From: Molossus alvarezi
Lineage: Eukaryota > Chordata > Mammalia > Chiroptera > Molossidae
Assembly (NCBI GenBank): GCA_037176705.1
Contig: CM073886.1
Location: 91,113,501 to 91,177,500, forward strand
Direction: 5' to 3'
DNA length: 64,000 bases
The translations under genes and the position numbers were made by a program. The notes beneath the pieces were generated by a model. That model ran no database searches. It saw only the letters and a list, made by a program, of their open reading frames with translations, and was not told the DNA's origin. Below are positions 56,400 through 64,000 of the stretch, piece after piece; position 1 is the first letter of the stretch, and each line of letters starts with the position of its first letter.

Positions 56400-57830
56400 T
56401 TCACAGCAAGAACTTGGCTTAGCCAATATTTCACAGAAGTGGAGCAAATTTGTTATGGCAGAAATGCGGTTTTTAGCCATATGTCTATTCCTCAATCCAA
56501 CTTTACAAATGATATTAACTCAATATGAAAAACAAATGAGATTTCCATTTCCAGTAAGGGAGCATACCAGTATCCTGAAAACTCTCTTTCAATAAAATAC
56601 TTAGAAATGTTGAATAAGTACATAAAAAAATACTTTTAAATGCATAGCTTAACATACTAAAAGCAGAGGAGTTGAAAAATAAGGAGAGGACTGAAAACCA
56701 GAGCAACAGCATTAGAATTATTATTGGGACACTCTGAGTTACTAGTCTTGGTAACCTAGGAAGGTGACTTTTAACATGGGGTTTTAATAATCAGGATAGA
56801 ACTGCTACTCCTATACACAAAACTAAGAATTCTCCATTTATTGGAAGGATGGGAATAAACACATCTACTGAAAAACACAGAATGACCACAAAAATGCTTA
56901 TCTGTCTCCGGTTCATATAGCAAGCAGGCTCTCAAGCTAATGAATATTCAAGGACTACTTTTAATTAAAATCACCAGTGATCTATAGTACTCTAATGCAC
57001 CTGTTAGAATCAAAGGCAAATTCTATATGAAGGAAGGAATCCTCAATCCAGATTTCACAAAACTGTAAAGAATTCTAAAATAAAATAGCTTGCAATAAAA
57101 AGATTTCATAAAATACAGTGAAACAAGGCATTATGTGTGAGAATCGGGAAAAGATAAGAGTCTGACACTTAAATCTTCAGATAATGCAAAAATAAAATAA
57201 TATGCTTATTATATGGAGAGAATGAAAGAGAATAAAAAAATCAAATATACGATCTACAACAATAACTGGAAAAAGAATCACAACAACTTAGAAGGAATAA
57301 ATAGAATGGCTAAAGTTAAATTCAATGAAAAGTTGAGTGGCTGAAAAAGAGAGAGACTGGATTATATATAAATATATATAATCTTTCAGGATGTAAAACA
57401 GAGTGAAAAAAATCAACTATAGGAGGTTAAAAGACACGGAAGACACAGTGAGAAGTCTGCTACATTTATAAGTGAATTTGCAGGAAGAGAAAATAAAGAG
57501 ACCAAAATTAAGACAACAATATCTGAGAATTTCCCAAAACTGATTAAAAACTTCAGTCTTCAGATTCAGGAAGCTCAATAAGTTCAAGTAGGATAACAAA
57601 AAAATTCAAATGTAAGCATATCATAGGAAAAATGCAGAGCTCAAAAGTGACCTTAAAACAATCAGCATGAATTAATAAAGATACATCATTTGAAATTAAG
57701 CTAACCTTTTTCTTTGATAAAGAAAAAGAGAAAGTGGACTGACATACCATGAGAAGAAAGCAGACATGGGCTTATGCAACATAAGACACAAATGATGTCT
57801 TTCATTACCATCATTAAAGTGAAGAAAAAA
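56400..57830 (+). repeat. L1/HAL1 ORF1-region remnant
   Basis: Sense, heavily decayed. The clearest part is 57480-57650: 'aaattaagacaacaatatctgagaatttcccaaaactgattaaaaacttcagtcttcagattcaggaagctcaataag', 'caaatgtaagcatatcataggaaaaatgcagagctcaaaagtgacc', which is the L1/HAL1 ORF1 to spacer text. The part before 57200 is less sure. Confidence 0.55.
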
Positions 57831-57886
57831 ACAGCTGGATGCTTCAACAAAAATGATTATAAATTAGATTATAAATTAGCTAACTA

Positions 57887-58118
57887 GCCCTGGCTGATTT
57901 GGCTCAGTCATAGAATGTTGGCCCTCGGACCAATGAGTCACAGGTTCGATTCCAGCCAAGGGCACGTACCTTCATCCCCAGCCCTGGTTGGGGTCGTGTG
58001 GGAGGCAACCAGTCAATGTGTCTCTCTCACATTGATGTTTCTCTCTCTCTCCCTCCTTCCCACTCTATCTGAAGAAAAACAGAAAAATATCCTCGGGTGA
58101 GGATTAAAAAAAAAAAAG
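57887..58118 (+). mobile_element. VES SINE, intermediate copy
   Basis: Head 'gccctggctgatttggctcagtc', B box 'aggttcgattccagccaagggcacgtacc', a few bases missing after this, tail 'atatcctcgggtgaggattaaaa' with the hairpin intact. The TSD is not clear. Confidence 0.92.
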
Positions 58119-58344
58119 CTGCATCAGATAAAATAATGTGTACCTAAAAAGGATGAGGCCATTTTTGTGAGGGTCATACTTGCTTGGTGACAGATAAGCA
58201 TTATGTGAATTATTTATTAAAGATTTCCCATTTCCCACAATGTCCTTGGCTTGCTAAGTTTGCTTTCCTGACATCAAAATGATTTCAACATTAAGTTAAA
58301 GAATGAAAATGTGAACTATTTTTTAATCCTCACCCCAGCATATG

Positions 58345-58538
58345 TTCCTTTTTTAAAAAAAAAAATTGATTCTAGAGAGACGAAAAGAGAGAGAGAGAGA
58401 GAAACATTGATTGGCTGCCTCCCATACATGCCCAGATTGGGGATTGAACCTGCAACCTAGGTATGTGCCCTGACTGGAATTGAGCCTGAGACCCTTTGGT
58501 GTACGGGTTGACACACCACACTAACCAAGACTGAACAA
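58345..58538 (-). mobile_element. VES SINE, old copy
   Basis: Reverse, diverged: 'attgattctagagagacg', 'attggctgcctcccatacatgccc', 'ggaattgagcctgagacc', with the head decayed ('cacactaaccaagactg'). Just to its left, 'tttttaatcctcacccc' (58320-58337) looks like the reverse tail of the young subfamily, so two SINE pieces may be joined. Confidence 0.8.
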
Positions 58539-58559
58539 ATACTTTTAAAATACCATACA

Positions 58560-59255
58560 TGGTATGAATTAAATAGGGGGAAAATGAGGCAGAAGTTTTT
58601 CTGGCATTCAGCTAGACTTTCATCAGTATGAATTAGAATAGTATCAGTTGGCTTCTAGAGGATCATAAAGTTTTACACAGTGTTTCACAAATGGAGTTGC
58701 ATATAAGTCATCCTGTTAAGTCACTGAAACTTTTCACATTTTAGTTCAGGGACCACTGGCCCTGCCTCTTCCCCAACGCATTTTAGAGATTGTAAGGTCC
58801 CTCCTTCACCTGCAAGCCCATTCCCTGTGGTTTCTGAATCATTTGTGACGAAGGCAAAAAGTAGATTATGAGTTTTTATTCTACTCAAGAATGAATCATT
58901 GTTTTAGGTCTATACTTAAGTATACCTAAGTGTAGTCCTTCTCATAATAGCTACAAGATAATGATGGTAATGATATTATTATTATACCTTGGTTTTCTAA
59001 TTCTAATTTTAGGCAAGAGTGGGTGGGTGAGAGTTCCCATGTTCCCTGGGAAATAGTTTGCTTGTTTTTACAAGACAGAAGAGTCATGAGATAGATGGCG
59101 CTTTTGCTTACCTGACTTTGAAAATTGTCCTTCCTTACTGCCTTGTTTAATTGACAAGCTTGGACCCTTGGTACAGATGCCTTCCCAAACCAAGTTTGCT
59201 ACGTCCTTTTGACCTTCAGACTCTGTGATTTGTTTGCCTTCAAGTGACTCCTCAA
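58560..59255. other. Intronic DNA, nothing recognised
   Basis: No repeat or gene recognised. Confidence 0.35.
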
Positions 59256-59259
59256 ACTG

Positions 59260-59795
59260 GAACCAGGGTAATTTTTTTAAGCTCAAATTTGATCTCACTG
59301 CTTTCTTGCTGTAGTACCCCATAATTCTCAGAATCCATACTCATGAACTCTACTACAAGGTTCTTCACGTTCTCAGCTCTGCTTTACTCTCTAGCTGTCT
59401 CTGGTGCAACACCCTCTGCATGCATTCCACACATTCTAAAACCCCGTTAGTTCTCTATTAGAATGCATCTTAATCTCTGTTACCTAATCCTCATGGCCTA
59501 AAGCATGCCTCCCTTCCATGGCCCTTCTCACTTATCACAGTTATCCTTCAGATCTCAGTTTCCATGCTACTTTCTCTACAAAGACTTTTGAATTCTCAAT
59601 ATTGGTATACAAGATCTCTATATTTAACCTCACTGTCATACTTACCCTATCATATTTTAACTGCCTGCCACTTCTTCGTAATTTCCATTAGTCCAATAAA
59701 ACTGAGTCATTTCACTTTTGCAACCCTCATAACTAGCACAGAATCTGACACATAAGCAGTACTCAGCACTCAATAAATATGTCAAATCAAACTAA
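59260..59795 (+). repeat. L2 3' region, well preserved
   Basis: Sense L2: 'gctcaaatttgatctcactgctttcttgctg', 'ggttcttcacgttctcagctctgc', 'cagatctcagtttccatgctactttctctacaaagac', 'ctgtcatacttaccctatcat', 'aactagcacagaatctgacacataagcagtactcagcactcaataaatatgtc'. Confidence 0.8.
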
Positions 59796-59929
59796 ATGCT
59801 GGTAGCACTAATTTTTCTTTTAGATTGCTTAGTGTGGCAATTTTCATCATTTTAGTGAATAAAAAAGTACACTTAACAGTAAAAAATTCATTTCTCTTAA
59901 GCACTGACAAAATGTTTCAATGCTAAAAG

Positions 59930-60360
59930 CATGTATCCTTCAACTCAGCAATTCCAGGCATGCATCCTAAGGATTCAAAAGTGTGCAGGTACCTGGACAA
60001 ATGCAAGTGAAGAATGTTGTGGCTGCTCATTACAACATTGTTCATGATGGGAAATGTCTATTTAAAATAATGAGATTACATAATATAGATTACATATAAA
60101 ATCATGTGTGTGGTGGGGGAGAGATAAACCACAGAACTTATATGCATGTATGCATGAACAATGGACATGGACAACAAAGCTGGGGACAGGGCGGGGAGGG
60201 AGGGGAAGGGAGGAATCAGTGGGGGAAAAAGGAGAAACATCTGTAACAAAAATTAATTAATTAAATTAAAAAAAAAATCATGTGTTTGTGAGTGTGTGCA
60301 TGCCAACATCCAAAAAAATAGAGAAGGATTTGAAAAGTTTACCAAAATAAAAAACAAATT
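59930..60360 (+). repeat. Old L1 fragment split by a bat L1 tail
   Basis: 'ccttcaactcagcaattccaggcatgcatcctaaggattcaaaagtgtgcaggtacctggacaaatgcaag' and 'attacaacattgttcatgatgggaaat' are sense L1 3' ORF2 text. It is interrupted at 60109-60274 and continues after. Confidence 0.7.
60098..60285 (+). mobile_element. Bat L1 3' UTR only, perfect 11-bp TSD
   Basis: About 166 bp: 'gagataaaccacagaacttatatgcatg', 'aatggacatggacaacaaagctgggg', G-rich tract, 'ggagaaacatctgtaacaaaaattaatt'. The TSD AAATCATGTGT occurs at 60098-60108 and 60275-60285. Confidence 0.9.
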
Positions 60361-62035
60361 AGTTCTGTAAAATGCAATACCATGTGACTTAATGATTTTA
60401 TAAACTCCTAATTCTCTTTATAAAGATAAACTTACTTCTGTTTATAAAAAGAAAAGTTTCTTTTCTAGGTGGACTATTTCAAATGATTTTCCCTGAATAT
60501 CTGCGGTAGGTATTATGACTCATTGTTCCTTCTGTGCCCTTCTCTAATATAATATTTAAAAAATCACAAGAAGTTAAATTTAATCAGTATGCTTATTTGT
60601 ATTATTTTTACCAACTTAAGAATCCAGTTATCAAAACTTTTTGATTTCAATAATGGTCTCACTGAATAACCTCAAATATTTTAGGAGTATTTTTTTTTAA
60701 TAGAGTAGATTGAGTTCAGAAGAGAGGATGAAGCATGATTGAATGCTTGCTTATCCAATGCTCACATTTTTATATTTGCAAAACAGATCATAGGATGCAT
60801 TCCAATTTGTATTAATAAGTCTATTACCATAATGTCAGTATTGAAACTTTAAGCAAATTTCTACTGTAATTTTATTACCTATCAATATGGATAAATAAGT
60901 CCACTGTATTAATTTGATAAACTTAAAAGCTCATCTCACTGAAAAACATTTTGTTCAAATTTGATCTCACATATCAAAACAACACATTTTGGGAACTAGG
61001 CTGATATATGCTTCTGCTCTATGTCCACTGTGCCATTAAGAAGGTGTTTAGAGTGAATACAAACCTCTACATTTTTTAAAGCTCTTTCCTATTCTAGGAG
61101 CCTTGGGGGGAAGGAGACGGGGAATACTTCAGCCAGTAAACAAGACAATGAGAAGAGAAAAGGAAAGGTTTTATAATTTTTTCAACAGTAAACAGTAAAA
61201 CCCCAAATTTAAAGGAAAAGAAAAATAGTTTCCCTTCCTTTCTAGATACCACATACACTATACAGTAAAAAAGTATTTGGCTACAACAGGCACCCACAGC
61301 AGGGGCCATCAATTGTGTGTTCTGACTTTTGCAAAAATTTTAACCTTCATTGTGGGCTTAAAGATTTGCTCTAAATTAATCTGCAGATTCTCTACTTCTA
61401 GAACTCTGGCTGTTATTTAGCTAAAAACAAGCTGCACACTCAGAGACATTAGTGACTAGATGCAGAGCTGACTAATGCCCAGGCTAATGCTGCAGAGAAG
61501 GCCAGTTTTTCTTTTCCGTAAGTCTACGTAGACTTAACCTTTCTGTGGGTTTCCTATTCTGTTACCACCTGGCAGACCAACAGGACCAGAAAATTTGCTT
61601 GAACTGTGCTCGACCAAACCTTCAAGAAAATAAGGACAAGATGTGAGCCAGGAAAAGCACTTTGGAAACTACTTGCACCTAATAAAAACATCTTTAATTT
61701 AGCTAATGTGAAATCCAAACTAGTTCACTCCAAATGGAAAAGATGCTTTATTTATATTTATGTGAGTTCCTAATTTAGGCTTGATTCATGCTTCATGAAT
61801 AACAGCTACCATTTCATAGAATAAGGTGCACATTTGGCCTTCATGTACCCCCACTGCATTTTGTTGAACTAATATGAGATAGTGGCAAGATTCAATATTT
61901 GTCCTTCATTCTGTCAATAAACTAAATTTTTTTAATGGAGTACATTCATTAAAAAATTATAATCAGTAAAGTAATATGATCAAAATTTCACATGGTTACT
62001 TTTTATCTTTTTCTCTATTCCAAAAATGTTCCACG
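60361..62035. other. Intronic DNA, nothing recognised
   Basis: No gene and no repeat that I can name. The segment 61360-61640 has balanced composition and few runs. It could be conserved non-coding DNA, but that needs alignment. Confidence 0.3.
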
Positions 62036-62039
62036 TTAA

Positions 62040-62170
62040 TAAGCACATCTAGATATAGTATCTCATTTTGTCCTCATATCAAACTCTAAAGGGTTTTTAT
62101 TTTTACAGGTGGGGATTGGACAGAGGAAACAGCATATGCAAGTATAATGAGGCAAGAAACAACAAAGCAC
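62040..62170 (-). repeat. MIR fragment, antisense
   Basis: 'tatctcattttgtcctcatatcaaactctaaagggtttttatttttacaggtggggattgga' follows the antisense MIR core. Confidence 0.55.
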
Positions 62171-62381
62171 ATGAGGTAACACTTTAGCTTACCTGGTGGA
62201 TAGTGTACAATAACTAGAACTATGAAGTATAAACCTGGGAGAATAAAAAGGATATATTTTACACATATTACACCTTCAGCACTGAAACAAAAGTGTTTCG
62301 ATATACCAGTTAAAGACTGTAAGAAAACAGTGGGGACAGATGAAAAGTATTTTCAATGGAATATAGTTTAAAAGCAGTTCT

Positions 62382-62642
62382 GCCCTGGCCGGTTTGGCTC
62401 AGCAGTTAGAGCGTCGGCCTGCGGTCCTGAGAGACCCGGGTTCGGTTCCCGCTAAGGGCACGTACCTCAGTTGCAGTTTGTCCCCGGCCCTGGTCGGTTG
62501 TGCGGGTGGCAACCACTCGATGTGTCCCTTCACATCGATGTTTCTCTCTCTCTGTTCCTCTCTCTCCCTCCCACTCTACCTGAACAAAAAATGGAAAAAT
62601 GTCCTCGGGTGAGGATTAAAAAATAAATAAATAAATAAAAAT
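62382..62642 (+). mobile_element. VES SINE, young subfamily, perfect 12-bp TSD
   Basis: Full-length. Tail hairpin TCCTCGGGTGAGGA intact and the poly-A became (AAAT)n. AAAAGCAGTTCT is identical at 62370-62381 and 62643-62654. Confidence 0.97.
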
Positions 62643-62916
62643 AAAAGCAGTTCTAAAACTGGAGCACATATCAAATAACCTGAGGGCTTGTTAACACACA
62701 AATTGCTGTGAAAAAATTTTTTAGTTTGACAAAGTTGTATTTGCTTATTTTTTCTTTTGTTTCCTTTGCCTGGGAAGGCATATCCAAAAACATATTGCTA
62801 AGAGTGATGTCAAATAGCTGACTACCTAGTTTTCTTCTAGGAGTTTTATGGTTTCAGGTCTTACATTGAAGTCTTTAAACCATTTTGAGTTTACAGGTGT
62901 AAGATAGTGGTCTAGT

Positions 62917-62962
62917 TTCTTTCTTTCTCTCCCTTCCCCCCTCCCTCCTTCCTTTCTTTTTT
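62917..62962. repeat. Polypyrimidine simple repeat within L1
   Basis: TTTC/CCTT-rich run inside the inverted L1 portion. Confidence 0.85.
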
Positions 62963-63261
62963 GCATGTATCTGTTGTTTTCCCACCACCATTTACTAAAA
63001 AGACTGTCTTTACCACATTGTACATTCTTGCCTCTTTTGTCAAACATTAGTTGGCCACATAGCTGTGGGTTTATTTCTGGGATCTCTATTGTGTTCCACT
63101 GATCTGTGTGTCTGTTTTTATGCCAGTACCATATCGTTTTGATATAGCTTCTACTATAGACATCAGGTAAGCATTATACCTCTAACTTTGTTCTTTCTCA
63201 ATATTGTTTTGGCTATTCTGGGTATCTTGTAAGTTCCATTTAACTTGTATTATTATTATTA

Positions 63262-63460
63262 TTTTAAAAAATGTTTTTTCCTTTATTGATTTTTAGAGAG
63301 AGAGATGGAAACATAGCTGAGAGAGAACATTGGCCGCCTCCTGCATGCCCCACACTGGGGATTTGGCCCACAACCTGGGCATGTGCCCTGACCAGGAATC
63401 GGACCGGCAACCTTGTGGTACATGGGTCGATGCTCAACCACTGAGCCACACCAGCTGGGC
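63262..63460 (-). mobile_element. VES SINE, older subfamily, inside L1
   Basis: Reverse: 'cctttattgatttttagagag', 'ttggccgcctcctgcatgcccc', 'ggaatcggaccggcaaccttg', 'gagccacaccagctgggc'. Flanking ATTATTT occurs on both sides as a likely short TSD. Confidence 0.93.
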
Positions 63461-63547
63461 AGGATTATTTACTGTAATTCTGTAAAAACTGCCATTGGTA
63501 TTTTGATAGAAATTTCACTGAATCTGTAGATTGCATATAAAACACTA

Positions 63548-64000
63548 ATTTGAAAAGAAACATGCACCTCTATGTTCGCTGCATTATTTACAGTAGCCAA
63601 GATACGGAAGCAACCTAAGTGTGCATCGACAGATGAATAAAGAAGATGTGAGGTGTATGTACACACACACACACACACACACACACAATGGAATATTACT
63701 CAGTCATAAAAAGAATGAAATTTTACCATTCACGACAATATGGATAGACCTAAAGAGTATGCTAAGTAAAATAAGTCAGACAGAGAAAGGCAAATATCAT
63801 ATGATTTCACTTATAAGTGGACTCTAAAAAAGAACATAGCAAACAAAACAGAAACAAACTCATAAATAGAGAACAAACTGATGGGTGGTAGATGGTAAGG
63901 ATGTTAGGGGGATAGGTGAAAAAGGTGAAAGGAATTAAGAAGTACAAATTGCCAGCTATTAAAATAGTCATAGGGATGTAAAGTATAGCACAAGAAATAT
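63548..64000 (+). repeat. L1 3' end, direct half of a twin-primed L1 (continues past the window)
   Basis: Sense L1MA: 'ttcgctgcattatttacagtagccaagatacggaagcaacctaagtgtgcatcgacagatgaataaagaag', 'aatggaatattactcagtcataaaaagaatgaaat', 'taagtaaaataagtcagacagagaaaggcaaatatcatatgatttcacttat', 'aggaattaagaagtacaaattgccagc'. Runs off the right edge before its A-tail. Confidence 0.9.
63659..63687. repeat. (CA)n microsatellite within L1
   Basis: About 14 CA units at the position where L1 normally reads 'ggtacatatatacaatgg'. Confidence 0.95.

Larger units (their letters stand above)
62700..63545 (-). repeat. L1 ORF2 segment, inverted half of a twin-primed L1
   Basis: Antisense L1MA-type ORF2: 'tttcttctaggagttttatggtttcaggtcttacattgaagtctttaaaccattttgagtt', 'ccaccaccatttactaaaaagactg', 'tgtgtgtctgtttttatgccagtacc', 'ttgttttggctattctgggtatct', and, beyond the VES, 'aaaaactgccattggtattttgatagaaatttcactgaatctgtagattgc'. 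The orientation flips at about 63545. Confidence 0.85.
1..64000 (-). other. CWC27: Intronic span of CWC27
   Basis: The only recognised exon (44685-44788, minus strand) belongs to CWC27, so the rest of the window reads as its introns. The part above 44788 is the intron before this exon and the part below 44685 is the intron after it. I looked by eye on the minus strand for the flanking coding segments: the acidic stretch that precedes the exon, and the segment after it around the AEYRREKQKYEAL region. Neither was seen. Both introns therefore appear to extend past the window edges. CWC27 is known to be a large gene with long introns in other mammals. That the whole window lies in one gene is inferred from this single exon. 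Confidence 0.75.

Noticed and set aside
44788..64000. The preceding CWC27 exon (acidic stretch before the helix)
   Set aside because: No minus-strand segment with the expected Asp/Glu-rich coding text and splice sites was seen.
1..64000. An undescribed multi-gene biological system
   Set aside because: Nothing beyond one CWC27 exon and layered transposable elements is supported. No operon, cluster or novel array is present.

Overview
This is nuclear DNA from a bat, most likely a yangochiropteran. The main evidence is 25 copies of the bat tRNA-derived SINE (VES type). Many are young, have a tRNA-like head (A box TGGCTCAGCGG, B box GGTTCGGTTCC) and are framed by clean target-site duplications (TSDs). 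Truncated bat-type L1 3' ends are also present, on a background of pan-mammalian fossils (L2, MIR, old L1M/HAL1, hAT, Tigger, mariner). No bacterial, plasmid or viral gene organisation is seen.

Only one real coding segment was recognised: a 104-nt exon on the minus strand at 44685-44788, with good acceptor and donor sites. It encodes the charged helical stretch of CWC27, a spliceosome-associated cyclophilin. The whole window therefore reads as intronic sequence of CWC27 on the minus strand: about 19 kb of intron upstream of the exon (44789-64000) and about 44.7 kb downstream (1-44684). No second CWC27 exon was found. Every other open frame of 60-170 codons is explained by repeats or chance.

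Layout. 1-8.4 kb: L2/MIR fossils, one truncated bat L1 and one old L1 3' end. 8.4-14.9 kb: a hAT-like fossil carrying a VES, a long antisense L2, a short unexplained protein-like segment, a bat L1 inserted into an older L1, and a mariner MITE. 15-26 kb: VES copies, two local tandem duplications (62 bp and 55 bp units) and MIR/L2. 26-32 kb: a MIR split by a Tigger element, then about 5 kb of antisense old L1 carrying a VES and a bat L1 tail. 32-43.2 kb: more VES, the 5' part of an L1/HAL1 element, and an L1M 3' end. 43.4-49 kb: the CWC27 exon flanked by VES, L1, hAT and MIR. 49-60 kb: L2/L1 fossils with VES. 62.7-64 kb: an L1 whose 5' part is inverted, a twin-priming structure that runs off the right edge.

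I found no undescribed biological system. The points most worth checking are the CWC27 exon and its adjacent pyrimidine tract, the hairpin at the 3' end of the young VES subfamily, the twin-primed L1, the tandem-triplicated L2 segment and the unidentified coding-like block near 13.6 kb. Family names for repeats were assigned by eye. Subfamily names, and edges without a TSD, are approximate.
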